Translations under genes and position numbers: made by a program
Assembly (NCBI RefSeq): GCF_030646615.1
Contig: NZ_JAUSLG010000095.1
Span: 1-64,000, forward strand
Source of the DNA: Phenylobacterium sp.
Lineage (GTDB): Bacteria; Pseudomonadota; Alphaproteobacteria; Caulobacterales; Caulobacteraceae
DNA: 64,000 nucleotides
Direction: 5' to 3'
Part shown: positions 53,140 to 61,928 of the stretch, piece by piece
How positions within the stretch are numbered: the stretch's first letter is position 1
Layout: each line of letters opens with the position of its first letter
The notes under the pieces: generated by a model
The model's database searches: none
Told to the model about the DNA's origin: nothing
Seen by the model: only the letters and a program-made list of their open reading frames with translations

Positions 53140-53838
53140 TCAGGCGTCCTCGTCGGTGGCCAGGCGATAGCCGACCCCGGGTTCGGTCAGCAGAACCCGG
53201 GGCGCGGCGGGATTCTCCTCAAGCTTCTGACGCAGCTGGGCGACCAGAACCCGGACGAATTGCGCATCTACCGTCGCCTGCGGCCCCCAGACGGCGGCGA
53301 TCAGCTGCTTGTGGGTGACCACGCGTCCCGCGTGCCGGGCGAGCGCCCGGACGAGATCATATTCCCGTGGCGTTAGGCGGATTTCCTGATCCTGGATGAA
53401 GGCGCGCCGCGTGGCGAAATTCACTTCAAGTTCTGCGCTGCGGAAGCTGGCCTGGCCTGACAACCGCCGGTCACGGCCGCGGACAGAGGCGCGGATGCGG
53501 GCCAGCAGTTCGCCGACGCCAAAGGGCTTGTTGACGAAATCATCGGCGCCGAGATCGAGGGCGGCGATCTTTTCGGTCTCCAGGTCCCGGGCCGACAGGA
53601 CCACGATCGGCACGTCCGACCACTCGCGGATGTGGGCGATGACGTCCTTGCCGTCCATGTCGGGCAGGCCAAGATCGAGGATCACGACGTCACACGCCTC
53701 GACCGCCAGGTGGGCCAGGGCCGCGGTCCCGCTTTCGGCGGTGGCGACGTCGTAACCGGCCGCGGTGAGCGCGGGCCGTAGCGCCCGCAGAATTTGCGGC
53801 TCATCATCGACCAGCAGCAGGCGTCCCTCGGCGCTCAT
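53140..53838 (-). CDS. kdpE: Response regulator KdpE
   Basis: The 232-residue OmpR-type regulator has a receiver domain (LLLVDDEPQILRALRPAL, phosphoacceptor Asp in DVVILDLGLPDMDGK, Thr/Lys in VVLSARD and NKPF) and a winged-helix DNA-binding domain (LTPREYDLVRALARHAGRVVTHKQLIAAVWG). Similarity to KdpE is best supported by GLPDMDGKDVI and the partner kinase next to it. The kinase gene upstream overlaps it by four bases. No kdpFABC transporter genes are in the window, so the targets may lie elsewhere. Confidence 0.85.
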   Translation of the reverse strand: MSAEGRLLLVDDEPQILRALRPALTAAGYDVATAESGTAALAHLAVEACDVVILDLGLPDMDGKDVIAHIREWSDVPIVVLSARDLETEKIAALDLGADDFVNKPFGVGELLARIRASVRGRDRRLSGQASFRSAELEVNFATRRAFIQDQEIRLTPREYDLVRALARHAGRVVTHKQLIAAVWGPQATVDAQFVRVLVAQLRQKLEENPAAPRVLLTEPGVGYRLATDEDA

Positions 53839-55310
53839 GTCTTGGCCCTCGGCAGCATCAGAGACACGACCAGGCCACTACGGTCACCACGGTCGCGGGC
53901 GGTCACCACGCCGCCCATGGCCTCGATCAGGCCCTTGACGATCGACAGGCCAAGGCCAGCGCCCTGGAGGTTTTCATTGGCTGATTTCGACCGGTAGAAC
54001 TTCTCGAATATGCGGGACAGTTCATCGCTCTGAACCCCTGGCCCTGCGTCGGCCACCTCGACAACCAGCATCTCGTCCAATCGGCGCAGGCTGACTTCGA
54101 CGGCCCCCTGCTCCGGGCTGAACCTCAGGGCGTTCTCCAGCACGTTGCTCAAGGCCTGTTCGAAGAGAATCGGATCTCCCAGGGCCACGAGGCGATCCCC
54201 CTCGACGCTGAACTCGATGGCCCGGCCACCCCGTCGTCGTTCAAAACGGCCGACCAGGCGATCCAGGCTCTCGGCCATCTCGAACGGCGTCCCCTGGATC
54301 GCCAGCGCGCCAGCCTCCAGCTTGGTCATGTTCAGCAGATTGCCGACAAAGGCGTTCAGGCGTTCGGCCTCTTCCTGGATCGTATCGAGGAGATCATTGC
54401 GCACCTCGGCGTCAAAGGCGTCGCCGAACGCCCGCAGGCTGCTGGCCGAGGCCAGGATGGAGGCGAGCGGCGTACGCAGGTCGTGCGAGATCGAGGACAG
54501 GAGGGCGTTGCGAAGTGACTGCGTGCGGTCGGTGGCTTCGATCTCGGCCCAGGCGCGGCTCAGCCGGGCCCTCGCCATTGCGGTCGCGCCCATGTCCAGA
54601 AGGACATGGATCAACGGAACCTCATCCAGGTCGCCGGCCGAGCCGGGACTGCGCCACGCCGCTGCGCCGAGCCGGCGATCCTCGGCCCAGAGGGTGCGCA
54701 GTCGCCAGTCCCCCTCCTGCGCCGAGGTGGCGCCCGGAGCATCGAAGACGGCCAGGATATCGGCCAGGCCTGATGGCAGGGCGGCGTGCGCCGCTCCGTA
54801 GATTTGGCCATCGATCAGCACCACCGCCGGCCCCTGAGCCGCCTCGGCGAGGCCGGCCGCCAGACGTTCGGCTATGGCCGCCTCCTCGCCCATGCCGGCG
54901 AAGTCCCGCCCGGCCTGGAAAAGTACGGCGCTGGTTCGGGCCCGCTCCCGCGCACGGATGGCTTCGTCGCGCACCCGCCCGGCCAGGCCGCCGGTCATCA
55001 TGGCGACGGCCAGGAAAACGATGAGGATGATGATGTCCTCGGACTCCACGCCGAAGGTGAAGCGCGGCTCGACGAGGTAAAAATTATAGCTGACGAACCC
55101 AAGGACGGCCGCCAGATAGGCTGGGCCCGAGCCGAACACGACGGCCACCACCAGCACGCCGCCCAGGAAGATCATCGAGACGCGGGCATAGCCCAGCGCC
55201 TGGTCGGCGATCAGCGCCAGGAGGTTGGCGAACAGCACGATGAGAATGGCCGCGACATAGCCCACCAGCCTTGGGCGGCGGCGGAGCCAACTCGAAATCA
55301 TGTGTGACAT
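53835..55310 (-). CDS. KdpD-like sensor histidine kinase (short form)
   Basis: The 491-residue kinase from ATG 55310 has four N-terminal hydrophobic helices of the DUF4118 sensor (YVAAILIVLFANLLALIAD, VSMIFLGGVLVVAVVFGSGPAYLAAVLGFVSYNFYLVEP), a GAF-like linker, the H-box SSISHDLRTPLASILASA, and N, G1 and G2 boxes (NVLENALRFSP, DAGPGVQSDE, GAGLGLSIVKGLIEAMGG). The usual N-terminal KdpD and universal-stress domains that sense K+/c-di-AMP are missing. It overlaps kdpE by four bases. The track ORF runs 43 codons upstream without support. Confidence 0.85.
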   Translation of the reverse strand: MSHMISSWLRRRPRLVGYVAAILIVLFANLLALIADQALGYARVSMIFLGGVLVVAVVFGSGPAYLAAVLGFVSYNFYLVEPRFTFGVESEDIIILIVFLAVAMMTGGLAGRVRDEAIRARERARTSAVLFQAGRDFAGMGEEAAIAERLAAGLAEAAQGPAVVLIDGQIYGAAHAALPSGLADILAVFDAPGATSAQEGDWRLRTLWAEDRRLGAAAWRSPGSAGDLDEVPLIHVLLDMGATAMARARLSRAWAEIEATDRTQSLRNALLSSISHDLRTPLASILASASSLRAFGDAFDAEVRNDLLDTIQEEAERLNAFVGNLLNMTKLEAGALAIQGTPFEMAESLDRLVGRFERRRGGRAIEFSVEGDRLVALGDPILFEQALSNVLENALRFSPEQGAVEVSLRRLDEMLVVEVADAGPGVQSDELSRIFEKFYRSKSANENLQGAGLGLSIVKGLIEAMGGVVTARDRGDRSGLVVSLMLPRAKT

Positions 55311-55605
55311 GCAGGCCCCTGAACGCCCCGAGGCCGAAATCCCAAGGGTCCGCCGGCCCAGCCGACAACGCCCAGGGGGTGAGGCACGGCGAAGCCGACG
55401 AACCAGGTCGGTAGCGGCCGACCGAGCGGCAACCTGCAAGAGCCCATACGCACCGTCAATTATGACGAGGTTATAGACGGGCTTATAAGCTTCTTATGCT
55501 TGCCACATGAAGCTGCGCCCGGCCTCTTCCGCGTCTCGCACGACGGAAGTCACAGATGGCCCCCCGCACACCTCATTCCGCCTACGGGCGAGCCTAGGCC
55601 GCCAC

Positions 55606-56688
55606 ATGCTGCGTCCTGGACAGCCTGCCCCGTGGTTTGTCACGCCCTCACCGGTCAATCCCGAGTTCGCCTTCGGCAGTCTCGGCGGGCGCTTCATGCT
55701 CATGGTCTTCCTGCCCGAGCCTGGTGAGGCGCGGGAGATCGCGCTCGCTCACCTGCGGGCCAACAGCGCCCTGTTTGACGACACCAAGGTCTACGCCTTT
55801 GCCGTGGCGCGGGACGACGCCACCATCGCCAGGGCCCAGAACACCCGCGCCCTGCGGTGGTTCTTCGATCCCCAGGGACAGGTCTCCCGCCGCTACCACG
55901 CCCTTAGCCCCGAGGGGGCGCCTCAGCCGCACTGGGTGATCATCGATCCTTCCATGCGGATCTACGCCGTCGCGCCCATCGAGGCCGGGGCGAAGATCAT
56001 GAGCTTGGTGGAGCGCCTGCCGCAGCCTGACGATCATGCAGGGACGCCAATCCATGCCCCGGTGCTGGTCGTGCCCCGCATCCTTGAGCTTGATGTCTGT
56101 CGTCAGCTCATCGACTTCTACGACAGCCATGGCGGACGCCCGTCCGGGGTCATGCGCGAAATCAACGGCCGCGTGGCGCCGGTGATGGACCACACCAAGC
56201 GCCGCCGGGACGCCATGGTCGAGGACGAGGGGTTGCGGGCCATGCTCCGCCAGAAACTCGCCGCGCGGCTATTGCCCGAGATCGCCAAGGCCTTCCAGTT
56301 CCAAGTGACCCGGGTCGAACGCTATCTGGTGGCCTGCTACGATTCCGAGGGCGGCGGCTTTTTCCAGCCCCATCGGGACAATACGACCAAGGCGACCGCC
56401 CATCGCCAGTTCGCCTGCTCCATCAACCTCAATGCCGAGGACCATGAAGGCGGCGATCTTCGCTTTCCGGAGTTCGGTTCGAAAATCTATCGGCCGCCGA
56501 CCGGGGGGGCCGTGGTGTTTTCCTGTTCACTGATGCACGAGGCGACGCCGGTCACCTCTGGCAGGCGCTATTGCTTCCTGCCCTTCTTCTACAATGAACC
56601 GGCGGCGCAGATCCGCGAGCGCTACCTGGCCGAGGAAGCCGCTGCCGAGGCTGCGAAAGCCGCCGAGCCCGAGGCGCAGACGGCCTAG
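55606..56688 (+). CDS. Peroxiredoxin-like/2-oxoglutarate Fe(II) oxygenase fusion
   Basis: From ATG 55606 the protein has 360 residues. The N-terminal half starts like an AhpC/TSA thioredoxin-fold protein (LRPGQPAPWFVTPSPVN...GRFMLMVFLPEPGEAREI), but the peroxidatic cysteine expected after VFLP is absent. The C-terminal half is a prolyl-4-hydroxylase-like dioxygenase with the iron triad and 2OG arginine in FFQPHRDNTT, GGDLRFPEFG and SLMHEATPVTSGRRYCFLPFF. It would hydroxylate an unknown, perhaps protein, substrate. Track start 55507 adds 33 residues after a -10-like tataag box and remains possible. It is divergent from kdpD. Confidence 0.78.
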   Translation: MLRPGQPAPWFVTPSPVNPEFAFGSLGGRFMLMVFLPEPGEAREIALAHLRANSALFDDTKVYAFAVARDDATIARAQNTRALRWFFDPQGQVSRRYHALSPEGAPQPHWVIIDPSMRIYAVAPIEAGAKIMSLVERLPQPDDHAGTPIHAPVLVVPRILELDVCRQLIDFYDSHGGRPSGVMREINGRVAPVMDHTKRRRDAMVEDEGLRAMLRQKLAARLLPEIAKAFQFQVTRVERYLVACYDSEGGGFFQPHRDNTTKATAHRQFACSINLNAEDHEGGDLRFPEFGSKIYRPPTGGAVVFSCSLMHEATPVTSGRRYCFLPFFYNEPAAQIRERYLAEEAAAEAAKAAEPEAQTA

Positions 56689-58064
56689 ACCTGCTCGGCG
56701 GCCACCAGCCGATCGACCTGATCCACATAGGCTTCTGCGTCGAAGCTCTTGAAGGTGTTCGGGCCCATGGAGCGGACGGTTCCGTACACCGGCTGGGGCG
56801 GCCAGGGCCGGTCGTGCAGACCGAAGATCCAGCCGACATTTGTGTAGGAATTAGCGTCGCGGCCATCGAGGAGATAGCGGTTGTTGAGCCGCAGGATGGT
56901 GTCGAACGCCACCCTCGGGCTCGCCGACCACTGCAGGATCTTCTTGCCCCAGTACATCCGCAGCCGGTTGTGCATATAGCCGGTCGCGACCATCTCGCGC
57001 TGGGCGGCGTTCCAATAGAGATCGTGGGTTTCGCCCGCCTCCAACTGCGCTTCGGCATAATGGTGGGGCCGCGGATCGGCCTCATGAGCGTCCAGCGTCA
57101 GCCGCGCCCATTCCGGTAGCCGATCATAGCTGTCGTAGTCGGCGGGCGCCCACCAGGCGTGATTGATGGCGAGTTCCCGCCGCACGATCAGTTCCTCGAG
57201 ATAGACACGCTTGGTCTCGCTGTCGGCCCCCTCGGCGTCGCGGACCGCCAGTGCGATCTCCACCGGCGAGATCTGGCCATAGTGCAGATAGGGGCTGAGA
57301 TAGGAGACCGCCTCGGTCTCCGGCTTGCCACGCTCGTCGCCATAGCGGGCGAGGCCGCCATTGACGAAGGCCTGCAACCTGTGGCGCGCCTCGACCTCCC
57401 CGCCCCTGAAGCGTCGAACCGGCGCCACGCCGTGGTCGATGTCCAGGGCTGCGACCGCCCTCGGGACATCGCTCAGATCGATCTCCCAGGCCGGGGCGTG
57501 CGCCATCCTGTGGCGCACCTCGCGGCGGCGCAAGGGCGCCAGATAGTCCTGCCAAAGCTTGTGGATTTTCGGGCGGATCGTGCGGGCCGCATATTCGGCC
57601 TTGTTGGACACCTGCAGGATCGGCACGACCACGTCGCCCTCGATCCGGACGAGCCGCCGGTCCATGGCCTCGGCAAGATCGCGCCGCCATTGCCGCTGCA
57701 GGCGAAGATAACCCGCGTCACAGACGACCAGAGCCGCCTGCCGCGACAGGTCCAGGGCGACCTTGTCCGGCTCACCCTTGCGGATGACGAAGCCAACCCC
57801 GCGCGCCGCAAGCGCCTTCGCCACATCCGCCAGGCCTTGCAGCATGAAGGCGTAGTGGCGGGCGCTGGCCTCGGGATAGGCCTCGGTCAGGCCAAAGCCA
57901 ACCAGCACGGGCAGGCCGCGATGGTTGGCCTCTTCGATCGCATATTCCAGGGCGGGGTTGAATTCCGCGCGCTGGGACGACTGCATCCAATAGAGGACGT
58001 AGCGGGCGTCGCGGCCCTCGGGGGCGTCCTTCAGCGCGCGGATACGCGTGGACTGGATCGCCAT
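56685..58064 (-). CDS. phr: Class II deoxyribodipyrimidine photolyase
   Basis: The enzyme uses blue light and reduced FAD to split cyclobutane pyrimidine dimers. The 459-residue protein has the class II N-terminus RYVLYWMQSSQRAEFNPALEYAI, the DPRP-like lower half with HAWWAPADYDSYDRLPEWARLTLD, the FAD-binding region ATGYMHNRLRMYWGKKILQW and GRDANSYTNVGWIFGLHDRPWP, a class II hallmark. It is the last gene of the ydbH–ynbE–ydbL–phr run, 18 bases beyond ydbL. Its stop overlaps that of the oxygenase fusion (ctag). Confidence 0.94.
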   Translation of the reverse strand: MAIQSTRIRALKDAPEGRDARYVLYWMQSSQRAEFNPALEYAIEEANHRGLPVLVGFGLTEAYPEASARHYAFMLQGLADVAKALAARGVGFVIRKGEPDKVALDLSRQAALVVCDAGYLRLQRQWRRDLAEAMDRRLVRIEGDVVVPILQVSNKAEYAARTIRPKIHKLWQDYLAPLRRREVRHRMAHAPAWEIDLSDVPRAVAALDIDHGVAPVRRFRGGEVEARHRLQAFVNGGLARYGDERGKPETEAVSYLSPYLHYGQISPVEIALAVRDAEGADSETKRVYLEELIVRRELAINHAWWAPADYDSYDRLPEWARLTLDAHEADPRPHHYAEAQLEAGETHDLYWNAAQREMVATGYMHNRLRMYWGKKILQWSASPRVAFDTILRLNNRYLLDGRDANSYTNVGWIFGLHDRPWPPQPVYGTVRSMGPNTFKSFDAEAYVDQVDRLVAAEQV

Positions 58065-58082
58065 GAGGGCCGCTAAGCGATG

Positions 58083-58463
58083 CTACTTCTGGCGCCAGGC
58101 GCCGTCCGCGCTCTGGTAGTACTCCCCGGGCCGAAGCCGGGAGGTGACCACCTCGGTGAAAGCCGCCGCGCCAGCCGCCGCGACGGAGACCCCGTTGCGG
58201 GCTGCGGCCTGGCGATAGAGGGCCGCCCGGCCAGCATTGATCTCGTTGACCGCCGCCTGCAGAGCAGCGTCGCCCGAGCCGCTGACAAAGCCGAGATAGC
58301 CGTCGTTCTTCTCGCCGACCGTGCCTTGCGCCTTGGCGGCGTCCACCAGAGCCTTAGCCTGGGCGCTCTGGGCGAAGGCCGGACCGGCGACGGCGCCGAC
58401 GGTGACGACCCCAGCGGCGCCCAGAATGGCGGCGGCGAGGGCCAGGTATTTCATGCGGGTCAT
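58083..58463 (-). CDS. ydbL: YdbL-like periplasmic protein (DUF1318)
   Basis: The 126-residue protein has a signal peptide ending AGPAFAQ and the DUF1318 core (QAKALVDAAKAQGTVGEKNDGYLGFV, ALQAAVNEINAGRAALYRQAAARNGVSV). In E. coli YdbL is a periplasmic helper of the YdbH–YnbE bridge that moves phospholipid to the outer membrane. ATG 58463 follows an agggg site; ATG 58469 and 58454 are alternatives. It lies nine bases after ynbE. Confidence 0.88.
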   Translation of the reverse strand: MTRMKYLALAAAILGAAGVVTVGAVAGPAFAQSAQAKALVDAAKAQGTVGEKNDGYLGFVSGSGDAALQAAVNEINAGRAALYRQAAARNGVSVAAAGAAAFTEVVTSRLRPGEYYQSADGAWRQK

Positions 58464-58472
58464 GAGCATCCC

Positions 58473-58715
58473 CTAGAACAGGTTCGGGTTCTGCTGGATC
58501 AACGCCCGGACATCTTCGTCCAGGCGCACGCGCACATCGGCGTCCAGCTTTGCATAGATATTGATGGGGTCGACCTGGACCCGCACCGTCGGCGTGCAGG
58601 CGCCGAGCGCGGCCCCCAGGGCCGAGGCGCCCATCAGCACCCCGATCATATGTCTCTTTGTCGTCGTCAAGATCACGGCTCCCTCGGGTGTGCGAGTTTC
58701 AGCGTTCGAGTTCAT
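58473..58715 (-). CDS. ynbE: YnbE-like lipoprotein
   Basis: The 80-residue product carries a lipobox (ALGAALGAC) followed by the YnbE core TVRVQVDPINIYAKLDADVRVRLDED, ending QQNPNLF. YnbE stacks on the beta-strand groove of YdbH to complete the lipid-transport bridge into the outer membrane. ATG 58715 overlaps the ydbH stop (ATGA) and leaves an unusual 22-residue extension before the signal; a start nearer MIGVLMGAS would be more typical. Confidence 0.88.
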   Translation of the reverse strand: MNSNAETRTPEGAVILTTTKRHMIGVLMGASALGAALGACTPTVRVQVDPINIYAKLDADVRVRLDEDVRALIQQNPNLF

Positions 58716-61700
58716 TCTGGCGCAGGCGGCTGAACCGCGCCTGAACCGTCAACGTCCTGAGCCGCCGCATAGTCGGCCAACAGCTCATTCAGGTTGAGCG
58801 AGGTGTCCAGTGTCAAATCCACCTTCGTGCCCGACGGCAGGGGCAATTCTCTGTTGAGGAAGCTGCGGCTGATCAGCTCCCCCAGGGTCAGACGAATCTC
58901 CTGCCGTTGCGGCGGACTATGCTCGCCCCGGATCTTGAATAGCACCCCCAGTCGTCCGCCAGGCAGGCTGTTGACCTCGGCGTCGAGCAGATCGAAGGCC
59001 AGATCCTCCATGGCCTGATAGGCGAAATCGACCGCGGCGTTGGCCTGGTCCGCCTGGGCGACGGGCACGGCCTGATCGCCAAGCCCCTCCGCCGTCGCCG
59101 TCGCCGCCCCCCCGGTGGCGTCCACCTGGGTCAGGGCTTCCCGACGGATCGACAGGCGCCCCGGGGCGATGGCTGTGAGCTTGCCCTGGATGAAGGTGAT
59201 CCCCTCGGGTCCGATCACAAAGGGTAAGCGCCCGCTGACCACGGCGTCCAGATCGACCCGGTCGGCGAAGGGGGTGGCCTCCACGAACTCAGAGAGTTGG
59301 ACCGCCTCGATCACCAGCTCGCCGCGCCAGGACTGGGTCTGGTCGAGCGGAATGGACATGGGCGCGATGCGTACCACCCCGCCCCCCACCTCGAATGCGC
59401 CCTCTGAGAGGGTCAGCTCATCGGGCAGCAATTGGAAGATCACCTTCGAGCCGGTGAGCGGCGCCAGGGCTTGGACCACATCGGCGGTCAGGGTCTGATC
59501 CGGCGCCGTCTGCAGGGGAACCAGGCTGGTGAAATCGATCTGGCCGCTCAACCCCTGCACGGCGCCGGCAGGACTCTTGAAGTCGAGACTGGGCACATCG
59601 AGGCGTCCGTGGCTCTGGACACCTTCGGCGTTCCAATCGATGGCGCCCGTGAACAGGACGGTTCCCTCGACGGGTTCGCCGATCACTTCGGCCAGGGGCG
59701 ACAGCGCGGCGGGCTGCAGGCCTTCGGCCGTGAAGGCCAGGGTTCCGGTGTCGATGCTCACGCCGCCGGTCCCGCTGACGCCGTTGTGCCGCAGGGCCAC
59801 CTCGGCCACCTGATAGCCGCCGGACGCGAGGTCCAGCGCGCCGGTCCAGGCGTCGGCCTGCAGGCCGGCCACGCCGGTCAGGTCGAGGGGATGGAAGCGG
59901 GGCTCGGGGCTGGTGTCGGAGACCGTGGCGCGATCCACCTTCGCCTCGACAAACAGACCGCCCCGGTTGGCGCCCAACCGAAGATCGGCCGCAGCTTCGC
60001 TGGCGCGGGCCTGGAGGAAGGGGATGTCTGCGCTGGCGGCCCTGGCCGCAGCGTCCAGAACCCACTGCCCGCCCTGGACGACGACCAGAGGCTGATCGGT
60101 AGGACAAAGCTGGGCTTCGATGTCGATGACGCTGGTGTCGCCGGTCTCCAGCCTGGCCATCTCGAAGGGCGCGCAGGCGCTGGCGAGGAAGGCTGTCCGG
60201 CCATTGGTGACGTTCAGGCGCCCCTGGGTCTCGCCCTTCATGCCTCGCAAGGGACCAAGGTCGGTCTCGAAGGCCAGACGCGTGGTGGCGTTGAGCGTCC
60301 CGCCGTTGAGGTTGTAGCCGGCGACCTGAGCCTCGATGCGCGGCAACCCGCCCCCGGAGGTCGAGATATTCAGGGCGCCGCCCTGCGCGCCATAGAGCGG
60401 GGCGTCTGGTCGTGGGCTAACCCGGACCAGGGCCCCTGAACCCGTTCGCACTGTGGCCGACTGGGCCAGGCCAACCTGCAAGCCATTGTTCCCAAGGCCG
60501 ATCCTGACGCCTGCGGCTGCGAGGCTGAAGTCGGCCGCCGCGCGCTTTATCGCGGCAAGTTCAGGGAAGTCATCCGCGGCCACCCTGCCCAGGCCGCCCC
60601 AGCCGCCGGCCGCCGCCACGGGTCCCGACAGGTCCAGGGTGAAGCCCTCGGCGTCATAGGCCGCCGCCCCGTCGAGATTGGCGCTGGCGCGGTCCAAGGC
60701 GAGGTCGCCGGACGTCACGTCTTCGGCCTGCAGGCTGGTCCGCACGGCGCCGGTTACGCCGCCGCCCTCCCCCCGCCGCCAGGCCAGGTCATCGGAGGCT
60801 GCGGACATTTCGATCGCGCCGAGGCTGGCGCCTGCCGTCGACAGGCCCTCGCCGCTGGCGGTGAGGGAGGTCCGGCCCCGCAGGCTCAACCGGTCCAGGG
60901 CGCCCTGCGCCTCGCCGCGGAAACTGCCATTGAGGCGCAGGCGTTCGCCCTTGATCTCGCCGTGCGACACTTCGGCGGCGTTGAGATCGGCGACAAGAAC
61001 CACAGGCCCGTCGATGGCCTGGGCCTCCAGATCGGGATAGGCGGCGGCCGCCGCCAGGTTCAGGGCGCCGGCGCCGAAGGTGGCCTCGCCCAGGCGTCCG
61101 GACTTGAGCGCGCCGACGAAGCTCAGGCTGGTCCGCGAATCCCGCGTCACCAGACCAACGCGGGCGTCGGCGATGTCCAGCATCAGGGCGGCGGTTTCGA
61201 ACCGCGTCGGCTCCATGCGCCCTGAAAGGCTGACGAGGACTCCTTGAGACATATGGGCGTCGGCATGGATGACCGCCTGTCCGGAGGCATGCGTGACCCG
61301 CAACACCCCGTCCTCGACCACGATCTCCGGCGCGGGGCCGTCGGCCCGCGCCGGGCGGGCGCGGAAGTCGGCGATCAGGGGATCAAGTTGGCCAAGGCTG
61401 ACGCCACGCTCCGTCAGCTGTATCCGGATGTCCGGCCGCTCCAGCCGGATACGGGCGATTTCCACCCCAAAGGCCTCGCCCCGCCAGGGTCCGGTCAGGC
61501 GGTAGCTCACCTCCGCTCGGGCCGCGGTGATGATGGGCGACTCGGCCGGGCCGATCCGGAGTTCGCCGACCAGGCCGCGGGGGCCCAGGGCCTCGAAGCT
61601 GGCGTCGGCCTCGATGCCACGCCCCTGCAGCCAGCCCACCAGGGCCTCCCGCGCCAGGTGCCGGCGGGCCGCGTAGGCGATGGCCAGGGCGATCAGCAGC

Positions 61701-61831
61701 ACGGCCACCACCCCAAGCACGAGCCATCGCGCCTTGGGGCGGCGTGTTGGGGCGGCCACTGGGCCGGTCGCGGAGGGAGAATCTGATGAACGTGTCACGA
61801 AGGTCCGGCGATAATGCGCAGGCTTGGCCAT
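58712..61831 (-). CDS. ydbH: YdbH AsmA-like intermembrane lipid-transport protein
   Basis: YdbH is one of three AsmA-like proteins (with TamB and YhdP) that carry phospholipids across the periplasm along a hydrophobic beta-groove. From ATG 61831 the 1,039-residue protein has one membrane helix (WLVLGVVAVLLIALAIAYAA), a very long beta-strand repeat region, and the C-terminal segment AMEDLAFDLLDAEVNSLPGGRLGVLFKIRGEHSP, typical of the YdbH dicarboxylate-transport-like C domain. It is coupled to ynbE and ydbL, the known partner set. The track TTG start adds three residues. Confidence 0.92.
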   Translation of the reverse strand: MAKPAHYRRTFVTRSSDSPSATGPVAAPTRRPKARWLVLGVVAVLLIALAIAYAARRHLAREALVGWLQGRGIEADASFEALGPRGLVGELRIGPAESPIITAARAEVSYRLTGPWRGEAFGVEIARIRLERPDIRIQLTERGVSLGQLDPLIADFRARPARADGPAPEIVVEDGVLRVTHASGQAVIHADAHMSQGVLVSLSGRMEPTRFETAALMLDIADARVGLVTRDSRTSLSFVGALKSGRLGEATFGAGALNLAAAAAYPDLEAQAIDGPVVLVADLNAAEVSHGEIKGERLRLNGSFRGEAQGALDRLSLRGRTSLTASGEGLSTAGASLGAIEMSAASDDLAWRRGEGGGVTGAVRTSLQAEDVTSGDLALDRASANLDGAAAYDAEGFTLDLSGPVAAAGGWGGLGRVAADDFPELAAIKRAAADFSLAAAGVRIGLGNNGLQVGLAQSATVRTGSGALVRVSPRPDAPLYGAQGGALNISTSGGGLPRIEAQVAGYNLNGGTLNATTRLAFETDLGPLRGMKGETQGRLNVTNGRTAFLASACAPFEMARLETGDTSVIDIEAQLCPTDQPLVVVQGGQWVLDAAARAASADIPFLQARASEAAADLRLGANRGGLFVEAKVDRATVSDTSPEPRFHPLDLTGVAGLQADAWTGALDLASGGYQVAEVALRHNGVSGTGGVSIDTGTLAFTAEGLQPAALSPLAEVIGEPVEGTVLFTGAIDWNAEGVQSHGRLDVPSLDFKSPAGAVQGLSGQIDFTSLVPLQTAPDQTLTADVVQALAPLTGSKVIFQLLPDELTLSEGAFEVGGGVVRIAPMSIPLDQTQSWRGELVIEAVQLSEFVEATPFADRVDLDAVVSGRLPFVIGPEGITFIQGKLTAIAPGRLSIRREALTQVDATGGAATATAEGLGDQAVPVAQADQANAAVDFAYQAMEDLAFDLLDAEVNSLPGGRLGVLFKIRGEHSPPQRQEIRLTLGELISRSFLNRELPLPSGTKVDLTLDTSLNLNELLADYAAAQDVDGSGAVQPPAPE

Positions 61832-61928
61832 TGGCTCCAAGCTTCCACAGAAACAGGGGAAAGCGCCCGCGCCGCCCAGCCTAGGGCAGGGCCTGTGGCG
61901 CGATCATGGCGCGCGTCCCGCCGCGACG

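Noticed and set aside
53140-55310. A full Kdp potassium system
   Set aside because: Only the two-component genes are present; no kdpF, A, B or C sequence is found nearby.
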